A stretch of 64,000 bases of DNA from NCBI GenBank assembly GCA_000231825.2, contig JH720323.1:337825-401824 (forward strand), written 5' to 3'. This document shows positions 12,757-25,794 of the stretch, one piece after another. Origin of the DNA: Tetrahymena elliotti 4EA (taxonomy: Eukaryota > Ciliophora > Oligohymenophorea > Hymenostomatida > Tetrahymenidae). The notes below the pieces were generated by a model. That model did no database searches. It was not told where the DNA came from and saw only the letters and a program-made list of their open reading frames with translations. The position numbers and the translations under genes were made by a program. The first letter of the stretch is position 1. Each line of letters opens with the position of its first letter.

Positions 12757-14630
12757 AAAGATAACAACCATATATAATTAGTTCAATCCTAAATTTACCT
12801 TTAAAGATTTTTACTTTTGACATTAAAGTATAAATAACTAATGAATAGATGAAGGAAAAAACAAAGAGTTAAAAATTTTATATTTATTTAACTTATTTCC
12901 ATAGACATGCATTTGTTTTAGAAAAATAAGTGATAAATTATGATTTTTTTATAATTCTTCTCAAAAATTAAGTCAAATAATATTTTTAACATTTTATATT
13001 GAAATTACATTTTTTTTCATAAATATTTTATTTTTAAAAGATTTTAATAGCAAGGTACTAAATGTATTATTTTAAAACAAAATTGAAAATATTTGTATCA
13101 ATAAAATAAATTTTAATGGAAGTTAGAAGTTGTGTAATCAAAAATTCGTTCAATATTTTATAATTTTTCTACTTAATAATATATTTAAAAGTAAATGAAG
13201 TAGAAATATCACTAAAAATAAAGAATAAATTAGATTATTGAAATTGATAAAATCAACCAATATCAATCAACACTCTTTAATTTGTTTATTAATTACAAAT
13301 GCTTAATAATTGTTAACAGAACTTATAAAGATCATTTATTCATTTTTGTAATTAAAATAAAAAAGACTACAAATAATAAATTTGATATCTGAAACTTGCT
13401 TACAATTATTGCTTTGTTTTTTGATACTTTTGTTAAAGATGCAGTTATTATTTTTTAAATTTGTAAATATTTAAAAAAATTATATTATTACAATTCATTT
13501 TTTTTAAATGAATTGATAAAAAGCCAGTACAAATATTTATCTACTTCAAAAAAATATCTAAAAAAGCATTCCTTTGTGTTTTAACTAATTTATAACATAT
13601 TACTTGCATTTATATGTAACACTAATACTTAGATTTTTCCTTTAAGAATTAATTGCTGGTAAATTCTGCTTATGTTACACATTTTTTAGAGTAAAAAAGG
13701 ATAAAAATTTTCTTGGGTTGTTGACCAAAAAATTAACTTTGTTAGAAATTGTTTACAAATATTTCAATACAATAAAAATTATTTATTAAATAATTTAAAT
13801 ATTTTCTATTAATTATCTGTACTTTTATCAAAAAAGCATTTTGTTAATCATTTTACTTTTTCTTCTCATAAATCAATCTAATTTATTTAAAATGTATTTA
13901 TTCTTTCTCTGACGCTTTATTTATTCAGCTAACCAGCAAAAAAAGGGTTTTTAATTCGGTAATTTTATATCATAGTTTATTTTAATGGACAGATTTTTGA
14001 TTAATTTTCATGAGAAAGTAAAAGTTGCTTAACAAAATCAAATGGAAAGAAAAGAGTTGTGTGTCCATTAAATTTAGATGAAGATATCACAATTAATTGA
14101 TTTATGATATTATATATTCAAAAAAAGTAAAAAAGTTCTAACATTTTTATCAATAATTTATAAAATTAAATTTTGTAAGGAACTTAAATATTTTTTAGAG
14201 GATAAAAAAAACAGGAATTAACAATAAAAGAAAATGTAACACTTAAAGCAATATTAAAAGTAGGGCAATATACATCTGTTGTAGCAAATACTTTTAATTT
14301 TTATGACTTTTATACAAATTTAAATAGAAAGATTTTCAAAATACATACTTTATGTATAATTTTTCTTTTGTTAAAAGTTGATCAAGCATGTCTTAGAAAA
14401 AATTAATTTCCATTGTTAGCATTTTTAAAAAAATATACTTAAGCATTTAATTCATAAACTAAAGATTTACATACAAAAAAAGATAAAGAACAAACAATTA
14501 AGAATTATAGAGATTTATAATAGTAGAATTAAAATTTAATTAAAGGTTAGTGTTAATAAAATTATTTATATTATTAGTTTGAGAAAGGTGTTTTTTTAGT
14601 ATAGGTTTGCTATTATATTTTTTTTATTTT
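12757..14630. other. Intergenic region with a coding-like patch at 13985-14560
   Basis: Between convergent genes. Most is plain AT-rich DNA. From about 13985 to 14560 base composition and the implied residues become gene-like on the plus strand, for example MDRFLINFHEKVKVAQQNQ from ATG 13985, ELTIKENVTLKAILKVGQY near 14220, and a charged Gln-rich stretch near 14380-14540. I could not join these into one frame, and the minus strand of 13900-14110 also reads plausibly. A small unannotated or broken gene is possible. Confidence 0.4.
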
Positions 14631-15872
14631 TCACTCAAAAGCTAATTTAGGATAAAACTTGTTTAAGAATAAATCTCTGGTCATGCAATACTCAATGTTA
14701 TCTGATGAACTGTACTCTGTTTATATATTTGTTTATTTTCTAAGCTGATTAGTTTGTTCTAAAAGCTAATTGCAGATAGAAAAACGCCATATTTGAGCAC
14801 AGATGTCTTCCTTTCCCATCCAGCAGGGAATTTTAGATGGATAGATGAAATGTACTTTTGCAGTGCATTATAAGTCTAAAAAGTCTAGAGTCTGTAAAAT
14901 TATATTGATATCAGTAACTTCTTGATCATAATTGCTCATAGCTTCCAGTAATTTTATTTAGGTACTTATTCTTTGTTAGCCATTATACTGCTTGGTTATT
15001 GAAATTAAATTATTGTAAAAAGAAAAAGGAAAAATTTCACATTTTTCTTCGTTTAATCCCAAGATGCTGAGGAGATCATAGGAGAAACCTATTTATGAGA
15101 GGTCATTAGTTTTTGATTGATAATTCACTCTTTGAATTTTGTAAAAATAAAAATTATTATTGTTCTTGTTATTTTCATTGAGCTTTAAGCAATATTAAAG
15201 AGCCTATTCTTTAACTTCTGAATAAGCTGCTTTTGATTAATCCAAAACTTGTTAGTAATAGCTCTCTTCTTTTTTAATTTATTTTTAAAGGTTGTGTAGG
15301 CGATAATACATAGAAGTAACAGCTGTTTAATATTTTTGCAAAGATTAATATAAATTTTAGTATTAGGGATCAGGGATTTTACGGAAATGATCAATCAAAA
15401 ATTTAAATGTGTACTATTTGTTATAGAATTAACTGGAGAGATTTAGTTCCAATATTCTTGAATTTTTGTTTTTACTGATAGAGGAGACCCTGTTAATTTC
15501 TTCAGAAGGATCTTTGATCTTTTATGGCTCTAAATCATCATAGTATGCTTCAACTTGCAGGTTGTTAAAAATAATAAGTTTATCAGTGACTTGAATATCT
15601 GTGACATTATTGCAAGAGATGCTTGCAAATTTCTTGCGCTTCCATTATTTAGATTTTACGACCATGCAATTAATTTTTTGCTCTATTGGCTTCAATGTTT
15701 GATGGACCTTGAAAGTTTTTAATGATGATTTTCCAACATCACTCATTGATTAATACTATGAGGTAGATTTATTTTTTGAGATAGATTTCTTTATTTTAGT
15801 TTGAATATTTTATGAACTGAGCATGCAAGAATCTTCCAATTTAGCCTCTGTTGATGTGCTGAAGAGTTCCAT
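14631..15872 (-). CDS. Unrecognised family, copy B (413 aa)
   Basis: Single minus-strand frame, ATG at 15870-15872 and TGA at 14631-14633, 413 residues. The N-terminal ~60 residues are Ser/Lys-rich. A central stretch is strongly helical and coiled-coil-like (YYRLHNLQKQIKKEESYYQQ), and the C-terminal third carries the family landmarks: IQRVNYQSKTNDLSQIGFSYDLLSILGL in two windows, then CTAKVHFIYPSKIPCWMG, and the closing motif RDLFLNKFYPKLAF. These line up in order with copy A (RTNYVTGEIELFRSGFSF...EVFLEKFYPQLF) and copy C. The KFLIDHFRKIPDPQY segment matches QFLIDRYIKMQNQDY of copy A. Function unknown; a soluble, perhaps nuclear, regulatory protein is a guess based on the basic and coiled-coil parts. 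Confidence 0.85.
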
Positions 15873-16973
15873 TTACTAAATTGTATTTTTGTTTGATTAT
15901 TTAAATAGCAATAATAAGAAGGTGTTGCTCTAATTTTTAAATTTTAATTTAATTTTTTATTTAGTTATTTGCGTTTTGTTTTGATTGTCTTTTTTTATTA
16001 ATTATGAGAATTCGAGTTTGTTGATTTTTTTAAAAAAATAAAACTAGGTAATTTTGTTAAAATTTTGGTGAAATGAAAAAAAAAGGTATTAAAATTTATT
16101 TCCTAAAAGGTAAAGTTAAATTAATAGAAGAGGTAATTAATAATTTTGTTCTTGCAAGTAAATGATTTTTTTTTTCATTTAAATAGGTAGGTATTTAGTT
16201 CAAGTTATTGTATGTAATTTATTATTAGGTTTATTTTTTTATTAAAATAAATATTTCTTTTTTAGTTGACAAAACAGAATAGAAAGAATAAAGTAGCTGA
16301 AAGCCAGTTCACTTAAATATTAGAATTTAATTATGAAATTAAAACATGAGAAAAAATTCATTTTAATTCAAAATATGAGTCATTCAAAATATTGAAAATG
16401 TGTAATCTGAAAATTTCCCCACTCTCAAAATAAAATATAATTATTATGATTAAAATAATAATTTTCCCCCAATCATATTTATTAACTATTCTTTCTAAAT
16501 TAATTAAAGTGTATTTAATGAGTATGCTTGAATTGATGTAATCCCTTAATTAAATTAAAATAAACTTTATCTTATTCCTTTTTTATGATATTTTCATCCT
16601 TTTACTGTAAACTGTTTTTATCCCTAACAAACTGTTTACATAAAACACAAAATAAATTTAAATTCTATTAAATCACAATCTCATTCATGCTCAATTTTTC
16701 ATGATTTCCCCTTCAGGTATGTAAAAAATCTTAAGCATTTATCACAAATTATTTTAAGTTTTTCGCATTACTGATTGATTATGCAATCGAATCTAGTGTA
16801 TTTTTATTTACTCTCCTAATTTAATAAAATGTTGTTTGGTGTGTAAACAAAAAAATAAAAATGTTTAATATATAACTTAAATATAATTTATTAATTACTG
16901 TTCCTCAAGTATTAATCTATTAATATTTTTTATTCCTGCAATCTAATTTATGAATGGCAAAGCTAAACTAGAA
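15873..16973. other. Intergenic region, 1.1 kb
   Basis: Upstream of copy B and downstream of the B-box/LRR gene, both on the minus strand. AT-rich with no gene-like frame; presumably the promoter of copy B and the 3' UTR of the next gene. Confidence 0.6.
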
Positions 16974-19556
16974 TCAAACATGCTTATATTAAATCTGTAT
17001 GTTTTTGAAAATGAATTATTCTAAATGAGTAAGTAAATAATGAATTTTAAAATTTAAATTAAATAGAAAATCTGTAGAAGATATTCTTTTAATGTATTTT
17101 TGCACTTAAAATATTTACATGTCTAGATATAAATGTTTCAATAGAGGCATTTATTTCATCATCTTCACTAAAGTCTCCTAAACTTCACTCTAACTCATCT
17201 ATCCATCTTCAGGACTAGTATTTTTATAAAATAATTACATTATGCTTGTGCTCTAAAAATTTCTTTACTTGAATTTAAAAAATAGAACTTCTAGGTTATT
17301 TCCTAATGATTATCCAATAACTCTGCACAAATTTTTAAAAGCATCTGCATGAACTGCTGTTAAATCTTTCCTTAAAATATCAAAAAGTTAATAATATTTT
17401 TTTCCAAAACAAATTTAGCTGATACTCAATGATTATGAAAAGTCTCTTCAATTATGTTAGCTCTTTTAAAACTTAACTCAAGTTGTTAAAATATTCTCCT
17501 GTGAGCTAAACCATAGGAGTAAATTCACAAGGTTTTTCTATATTATTTTTCAGATCAATAAAATCACTTAAGGCACTAAATTAATACTTCTAGAAATTTA
17601 GCTCTAACTCCTCTAAATTGCTTAATTAAGCCAAGGTTTCGTTAAGTTCCATATAAAAATATTCACTAATCTAGTTAGAACTTCTAATATTTTATAGTTT
17701 TTAAAAATAATTTTATATTTTACCTTGATATAATAAATTGCTTACACTATTCTTAAGCGAAGGCTTTTAAGCTTAGTTAAGCTTTTTAAAGAATTCAAAG
17801 ATCTAAATGACTCCTCTTTATATCCACTAATTAAATAAAAAAGTAAATATTTTATCCTGTAAATAAAAATCACCATACGATATACTTAGATTCAATTTTT
17901 CTAACTTACTTACAACCCCCAAGCAAGTTGTGATATTTTTAATACCTTTTTAACTAAAACAAGCAAAATCTCTGTTGATTTAAAAAGAAAGCTACTCAGT
18001 CAAAAAAAAATCAATTTTTGAATAATTACTTTAGATTGATCTTTAAGTATTTCAGCTTTTTCAATTACTCTATACTACTACTTAAAATGGTTAAGAAGGA
18101 TTCCGTCACGACTTGAGTAAAGTAACTAGTTAACAAGTTATAATATATTAATTGAAAAGAAAAAATTTTTGCTAAGCAATTAATCAAGTAAAGAAATTAA
18201 TTTATGCTACTCTCCTTGATAGGTGCATATTTCTAATTCTAATTTTTTTAAGTTTTTCATATCTCCAAAACTTTTAGAAATAAGCTTTAGGGTTGAAGCA
18301 TTTTCCATAGATTCCACTCTTTTGATTATTCAATTGATTTTTAATAAGAATAGTATGTCTAATTAAAATATTTACAAAATGGAGATACTGCAGGTAACTA
18401 AATTACTATTTTTTTGTAAAGCCTTTACAATTTAATTAAAGCTCTCATTTTTGATTACTGAACTTTATCTATTAATTTTAAATTATTAATTCAATAAATG
18501 ATATGAAACCATTATTTTACTTGATTTAAATAGATAATTCCTTTAAATTGTTTAAATTCTCTAACTAGCCAAATTATTCTTACATAGTTTATTCAAATTA
18601 AGGATTATCTCTATCATAAAATAAATAAAAAAGATTTTATTTTAATTTTAGTTTAGATATTACATTATTTTTATTTCAAATTTTGTCTAATATTGTTAGC
18701 ACTTTACTTAGGGTTCTACATATTTATTATGAGATCTAATAATTTAGTTAAATTTATATTAAAAATATTAAAAAATTTGTGATATTATTTACAAATTTTA
18801 AGTAATCTTTTAAGGGTTTTAAAATTTCAGTTAGCCCAACTTTGTGCTTGCTTGCTAAATACTCAATTTATGGTTTTGGACCTTATTAGTAGAACTTTGA
18901 ATTTATTCTAATTTTGTACACAAATCTAAAAAGATTTAACTAGTTTGCTAAGAAATATTTTCAAGCTCTTAAATACATTACTAAATTTAGGAAGAAACAT
19001 TCTCCTTTTCAGATTATTTAGCTTATAAATTTTCGCTTTCATTTTCAATTTCCATCTAGTTTTGCTTGTTTTTATTTTAAATTTGTTCAGTAAAAAGCTT
19101 AGCAATTTAGTTTAAAGATTCAAAGTTTATTTCCCCATTTTAATACTATTTTAGCTAAATAAAGAAGCTATGTATTTATTTCAATTGTAAATCTTAGTTG
19201 TTAGAATTTTCATTTTACAGTAATTGCTCTATCAAAATCTTTTTACATTATCTGGCTGCTTGAGAAAAGCCTTCTATTATTTTTTCTATCCTAATTTCTA
19301 TTTAATCAGGTTTAATAGAGTTCATATCTTATTGTTCCGTTGTTGTTTGGTCTTATTCCAAAAAATATTTCTTCAATTATTCTACATCTAACAATTCTGA
19401 AATATCATAAACTTTATCAATATGGTCTAAATGTTTATGGCCTCTAATGGCACATCTTAAACATATAATTCTGCTTTCCTATTAACATTAACCATAAAGG
19501 CATATTAAACACATCATTCTATCATTATGGATAGAGCAAAAAGATGACTGATTCAT
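16974..19556 (-). CDS. B-box-like zinc finger plus coiled coil plus leucine-rich repeats
   Basis: Minus-strand multi-exon gene, ATG 19554-19556, final TGA 16974-16976. The first exon (19556-18793) opens with a Cys/His cluster: C7-x2-H10, C16-x2-C19, C32-x2-C35, H40 and H45, as in B-box zinc fingers. A Gln/Glu-rich coiled-coil region follows. After an intron at 18611-18792 come LRR units such as MKNLKKLELEICTYQGE, SLTKLKSLRLRIV, LEELELNFQKYQFSALSDF and LKRLFIIIEKDLTAVHADAF. The last exon ends near MPLLKHLYLDM and YKHV. The B-box/coiled-coil arrangement suggests a protein-protein interaction adaptor; ubiquitin-ligase activity is not implied because no RING is seen. Inner intron borders between 17,700 and 18,610 are only approximate. 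Confidence 0.75.
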
Positions 19557-20815
19557 TGGATTTAATTGTTAGCTTAAATTTGAATTTTAACCCTATATTA
19601 TGAAAATTTGTATTAGATGACAATTGATATTTCTGAAGTAATCTATCTAATCCTCAAAATAATGAAAATCTTTAATTTTCCCGCAAAAAATTATCAATTA
19701 CAAAACAAAATTATTAATAAATACTTTACAAATCCTTCATTTCAAATAATTATTTAAATTAGTAAAAATCAACAAAATTATTTAGCTTATTTTATTATGT
19801 ATTAATGAAAATACGAATTTAAAAATCTAAATTTTTTAATAATACCTTGAAATAGATATTTCTAAATACTTTTAATCTACATAGTTTTCAAACATTTATA
19901 TCAAATTTAAAAAAATAATCAAAGTACCTTAGTTAATTAAAAAACATTACCTAAGACAAAATAATAACAATAAATACTTGAATGATATTAGAATCTGAAA
20001 ATATTTTAGAAAAATTAAGAAAACTATATCATAATTTTTGTTTATTTTTGAAAATTTAATAAAAAAGGATGTAAAATTTATCATTATTTCTTCTATTAGA
20101 ATTTTTTTTATTAATTTTTAAATTAAAGAAATATTCTGATAATAATATTTTACTTCTTTTTTCTTAATTTTCGAATAATTACTTATACTTAATATCAGAT
20201 AATTTAATCTTATTAATAAAATTTATTAGTCAATTTTATTAACAATTTCAGAATATTTTGTCTTAAATATTTATGTAGAATAGAATATTAGTTAAGATTT
20301 GCAATAGAAAATAAATAAATATTAATTTATCAGCATTAAAAAAGTAAATATTATATAGAAAACTAAAAGATTATTTTTTTAACTTGGATTTAAAGATTCT
20401 TCTTAACTATTGTGTCAAAATTTTATATTTATCATTAATTAAAATATTTAATTTAAGTTTTGTACAAATAATTAATCCTCTAATTAAATTAAAATTCAAT
20501 TTTTAAAAACATCAAACCTCTTTTTCTGATTTGAATCTCTTCTCAAAACATTTTTTAAATAACAAAAGAAAAAATATGTCAGATGAAATTAAATTAATTG
20601 TTTTCTTTTTCAAAATTGGTGAAAAAATTAGTTAAAAATTCATTCAAATAATTTAAATTATGATATGAATAAATTAATTTTATAAGTAGAAAGAATATGA
20701 TAAAATAATTTTAATCATCAAGTAATCAACAGATAAAGTAATTTGTAAGTAATTTAATTAGTTAATAAATTAGATTTTATTAAGTAAGAAGTTAATTGAT
20801 TTTTTTTCTTTAATT
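19557..20815. other. Intergenic region, 1.3 kb
   Basis: AT-rich spacer upstream of the B-box/LRR gene and downstream of copy C, both on the minus strand. No exon-like composition, RNA gene or repeat recognised. Confidence 0.6.
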
Positions 20816-22237
20816 TCACTCTTTGCAAATCATTTTATTGTCAAAAGCAATAGCTACATTGTTATTATTATTGTTTCCTTTGAGCTTTTAAAATGTTTCT
20901 GGATAGTATTTTTCTAAAAATAACTCATTCATTACCACATTTTCTATAAAAACACATTCTTCAAAAATATTATTGTAGATGCTTTAAAGTAGGTTACCTC
21001 TTTGCTTAATAATTTTCTCTATTTCTTTAATATCTATATTAAATCTTGTTATAACACACTAGCACTTAAATACTTTATTAACATCTTCTGGTATTTTATC
21101 AGTTGAAAAGTATTGATGATGCAATTATGCATTAATTACAATATCATCAATAGTTTTAAATTTATCTTCTTAAATTAATTCATTTTTTCCAGAATTTATA
21201 AATTAAAATAGGGTTAAAGCAGATTCAATCCTGCTCATCCCGACAGGATCCATCAAGCTATTATATTTTTTCAAGAAAATATCTAAAGTTTCAATATACA
21301 ATCCTAACAAGTTTAACAAAGCAAAGCTAGTCCCACTTTTTATTGGTTCTAGTTATTTTCCCTTCATATTGTATTTAAATATAGTGTATTACATAAATTC
21401 ATCAACAGAGCATGTTTTGGTGTATTTATTGCTTTCCTCAAAGTATATCTCATAATATTTTTCTAGTTCCTCTTCTGTGTATTTTTCACTTATCATTTTA
21501 AATTAATAGTCTTAATCTGAAATAAAATCTTCATATTTTCTAAGATGCTTTGCTAACTATTTTAATGAAGGGTTGGAACAATTATCATAGTAATAACACA
21601 AAGGAGTAAACTTTTTCATAATATTTTCTACAATTGGAGTAATTGTAAAAGAAAATAATTGATTTGATATATCTTTTTGAAGGCTCTATACACTCATGTA
21701 TGTATCAAATTGGTTAATTAAATTAAAATCATATTACGATTCATAATCTGGGTAATTATCTTCTATTAGCAAAAATCCATAAATTAAAAATTTATGATCT
21801 AACTTTATTTAATATAAAAACAAGCTATTTATTGGTTAATAGAAAAGCTTTTTTGAGCGAATTTATTATCCTTTTTTTATTGTTTATTTTACTCTTTTAA
21901 CCTTTATTTAAAGTTACTTTTAGTAGCGGTTTTTTATCCCTGTTATCAACTACTCATCCTCAACATTGCACAATTAATCTTATGTCCTTTAAATATCTGA
22001 TGTAGATTCTATTGACATTTATATTTAACTTTGGCATATTTATTCATTCCTTTATTTTTTGAAATCTTAATTAAAGCTATTAATAGTTTTGGAATCTTCA
22101 ATCTCAATTTGGTATTATTCATAACTCGCATCAACCAAAGAAATAAACTACTCATTAAAGCTTTAAAAAAAGCTATTTTGAATTGGAATTTTCTGAAGAA
22201 ATTAGTTTTATTGATCTTCATTGAGATTTGTAGTCAT
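20816..22237 (-). CDS. Unrecognised family, copy C (473 aa)
   Basis: Single minus-strand frame, ATG 22235-22237 to TGA 20816-20818, 473 residues. A second in-frame ATG at 22016-22018 gives a 400-residue form. I chose the longer one because the extra 73 residues are polar and Gln-rich like normal ciliate coding sequence (NLNEDQQNQFLQKIP, EDSKTINSFNQDFKKQ). A Lys/Arg-rich segment follows (KVKRVKQTIKKG). Family landmarks shared with copies A and B are SVDEFMQYTIFKYNMKGKQ, PIKSGTSFALLNLLGLYIE, CVITRFNID and the closing motif MNELFLEKYYPETFQ. A poly-Asn run sits near the C-terminus. It has the same orientation as the other two copies. No function assigned. Confidence 0.85.
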
Positions 22238-24371
22238 TCTAAGTTTATTGTATTATATTTATCTAATTTTTAATTTCTTATATTTGATCTTATTATACTT
22301 AATTATTTATCAAAAGTTATTTGTATAAAACATTAGCTGAATAGAGATTTGTTTATTTTATTAATTTATAGAATCTGATTGAAGGATAAGTGGATGGATG
22401 AATTAAATTAAATTTAAGTAAAATTAGCTAATTTAATCAAAAATTTATTAAATTGTCTATTTTTACTTTAAATTTAAAAATTAAATTCACCAAAATATCA
22501 TTTAATTAAAATTTACATTAAATATTACCTCTATGCTTAACACAAGTTCCTTTTTACATTTAATGAATACATCTATTAATTTAATAAATTTGTTTTGGAA
22601 AATAATTTGTTTATCCTAAGTAAAAAATTTAATTTAGCCAGTAAAATTGCTATTTTGGTTAAAATTTGTGTACATAATTTTTCTTTATTAGAAAAAATAA
22701 CAAAGCAATCAAAAACGATAACTACAATTTAGTTCAGGCAGTTAGTTGCTGATAAAAAAGTCGAAATAAAAGAACGTAAATTTTTTTTATTTAACCATAA
22801 ATTAATTCTTTAAAGGAAATTCATTCAGTTTAGTTACATACTTGTCAAATATAAAAGAAAAAACTAATAATAAATAAACTAAAATAAAATAGACTTGTTA
22901 TTTAATTTATAAAAAATATTTATTAAATCAATAAAGTTAAAAGCAACAAATCAAATTTTCAAATTTATTCTCAAATCATTTTTCTAATCCAAATTATTTT
23001 AAAATCAAGAAATAAATAGATCAAAATAATGGTAAAATATTTAATTTCAGGATTGTAAAATAAAAAATTTATAAAATTAATCATTTTAAAGATAAAATTT
23101 AATAATCAAAATCTTCTTTCCTTTTTCGTTTATTATGAATTTAAGAATAAAAGAATTATAATAATAACTTTATTAATGTTACAATTTTAATTGAGTAAGT
23201 TAGAAAAAAATAATTATTGATCTCAATGCTCATATTGTTTTAACACTTTTCAGACATGAAACATTTAATTTTAATTAGAATTATTTATTCATGCAACAAA
23301 ATCTAATAATATTACTTTCCTTAATAAATTATTTAAGTTCAATGATTAGTTTTTTGATACAAATATTTTTTTAGTTAATTCAGATCATTTTAATTAAATT
23401 CTATAAATATTTTGTTGTTTTTTAGTAATTTTCTATAACTCAATTTTTAATTTATTATCCATTTTTAACTTTAAAATCCTTTTCATTTTAATTTAAAATT
23501 TTTCATAATTGAAATTAATATTATTTACTTTATACTATGAAATATTTTTAGTTAACATTATTAAGCTAAAATTCATTTTAAAATCTGAAATATTAGGTGA
23601 ATAATTTCATTTTTAATAGTCACAATTCAAATGTTTATGAACAATTTTTTAAGAAATCCTATTCATACTATTTAAATCCGAAATTTATAAAAAATTATAA
23701 ATCTAATTAATATCAAATAGGATTTAGATTTAGATGTTTTCTTTTTTTATTTTATTTTTTCTTCCTACATTTTTATTCTAAAATGATGAATATAAAATTT
23801 TAAGAAACTCTATTATAAAAAATGTTTATATAATGAAAAATGCTTATTTCAAAATGAAGATTGAGCATAATATAAATTAAAATAGAGTAAAGATTTATTT
23901 AAATAGCTCCATTTAAATTAGTTTAACATGGAGGGGTCCTCTCTTTGCTTGATTAAGTAGAGATGTTTGAATAATTTCTTATATAAGAATAATAAATTAA
24001 AAAAATTATTAATCTCAAAAATTAAATCAAGAGATTATTTTCTTTGTCAGGAAACTTCTTCTTTAACAAACTAAAGGAGGTATATATCTCAAGAATTAAA
24101 ATATTTAGATAAAATAAAGAGTTCATATTTCCACCCGAGATTTGAAAGGCTGACACAGGAGTAGATAAAAATAGCAGTAAGCTAAGATAGAAAAGCATAA
24201 AATAGATAAAGGATCATCTTAAAAATAACTCTCCCTGACCACTATTACTACCATAAGTACTTATTTTGAAATTCGAAAATGAATAAATATGATAATAAGA
24301 ATTATTATAAAAATTGATAGGTTTAAATAATGCTTATCATTAGACAATTTAAAAATAATTAAAATATTTAA
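22238..24371. other. Intergenic region, 2.1 kb, with a GC-richer patch at 23920-24250
   Basis: Divergent promoter region between copy C (minus) and the RING gene (plus). Most is very AT-rich. At about 23920-24250 the composition rises and one plus frame reads like protein (SSYFHPRFERLTQEQIKIA near 24110-24170, then a basic stretch) before TGA near 24270. It has no clear start and does not join in phase to the RING gene. It may be a lost exon, a pseudogene fragment or a non-coding RNA. Confidence 0.45.
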
Positions 24372-25454
24372 ATGATTTTAAAAATATTAACTAATCTTTA
24401 AAAAAATTATTAAATAGTGAGCCAGACTGATAAAAATAACTCAAAAAAATCCACCAAGTCTATGAAAAAACAAAATTCGTAGGTTAATTAGGACAGAAGT
24501 AAAAATGCTGCATAAAATTATGAATAATTAGGCAATTAACACTCAAAAACAACTCAAGAAATTAGTAAGTAAGTTAACTAAGATGATGAAAAAATTCATA
24601 ATCAGTGCTTAGTTTGCATTGATGAAATTAAAGACGAATGCGTCCTGAATCCGTGTCAGCACAAGTATTGCTACCCATGTATTTTTGATTGGATGAAATA
24701 GAAATAACGTTGTCCTCTTTGTAATGCTGAAGTTGTAGAAATTATCAAGACAAATTAATAAGCAGAAACTGATAATTTGATTACTAAGGTTTCAGATATA
24801 GCTGACTCTGTTGCTTTACAGAATTTATAATAGAATAATCAGTCTTAAAATGATTAAATTGAGAGATTCGAATGTCTTGATCACAACTATCTCAAAAATG
24901 AAGTAGATAAGCTCCTAAGTAAACTAGATTATGTTCAAAGAAAAATGGAACAACAAGCTAGCAAGTATGATGACTTTAATTGGTTTATTATTGAATCAAT
25001 TGATGATTAGATTTATGAGCTAGAAAGCATCGTTGAAGAGTTTATTGAATTTAATCCTTAAGAAATAGCTCATAAATGCTTTTTGTTAGAAGAACATTTA
25101 GACATTATTAAAAATAACAAATGGGAAATGATTGAAGAGTAATACTCAGATTTGTATGCAATTTAATTGCAAAAGGAAGAAGAGGAGATCTAAAACTACC
25201 ACCATACTAATACCAAAAGCAAAAATAATGGCCAAAAAAATAAAAATAACAACTAAGGTAATAGCAAAAACGGTAACAGCAAAAATCATATTTCTTAATT
25301 TGAAGATGATTTTGACTTTGATGATTCAGAGATGTCCAGCTTCCCAAGTGACTTTAAGGATTATTCAATTAAGAATTTCAAGCCTAAAGCTCCTAAAAAG
25401 AAGTTCAATAATACAGTTCCAATGAATGCTACAACAGCTATGACAAAGATTTGA
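24372..25454 (+). CDS. RING-finger protein (about 360 aa), likely E3 ubiquitin ligase
   Basis: The plus frame ends at TGA 25452-25454. The RING is CLVCIDEIKDECVLNPCQHK followed by YCYPCIFDWM and CPLC, a C3HC4 pattern, so a zinc-binding E2-recruiting domain is well supported. The start is less sure: ATG 24372 opens the frame, but a splice at ...AAATAG (24417) giving a start that reads MSQTDK, or the in-frame ATG 24462, are alternatives. After the RING comes a helical, acidic region (NEVDKLLSKLDYVQRKM, ESIVEEFIEFNPQEIA), then an Asn/Lys-rich linker, an acidic DDFDFDDSEMS cluster and a basic C-terminal tail (KPKAPKKKF). It sits between minus-strand genes. Substrate unknown. Confidence 0.82.
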
Positions 25455-25794
25455 GAAAAAATTACCACGATTCATACAAAATTGAAAACAAATAAAGTTT
25501 AATAACACTTAATTTTTGATTAATTATTAGGATTATTTTTTCAAGAAAATCATTGAATAAAACAAATTTTATTTTTTAATATTCTTTTTTTAAATTTACA
25601 ATAGCTTATTTACATTAAGTTGTGCTATAAAAGATACTTTTTAACATTAAAATCAATAGAAATCCTAAGAAATTAATCCTTGTATTTGTTTGTAATTCTG
25701 TTTTTCTCTATCCCTTTAGTTTATTGTACTAATCTAAGAAATATCAAATAGATAATTTATATCTATTTATTCTATGAACTGATATCTATTCCAA
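25455..25794. other. Short convergent intergenic spacer
   Basis: About 340 bases between the RING gene stop and the convergent stop of the Rpp21-like gene. AT-rich 3' UTR-type sequence; nothing else seen. Confidence 0.6.
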
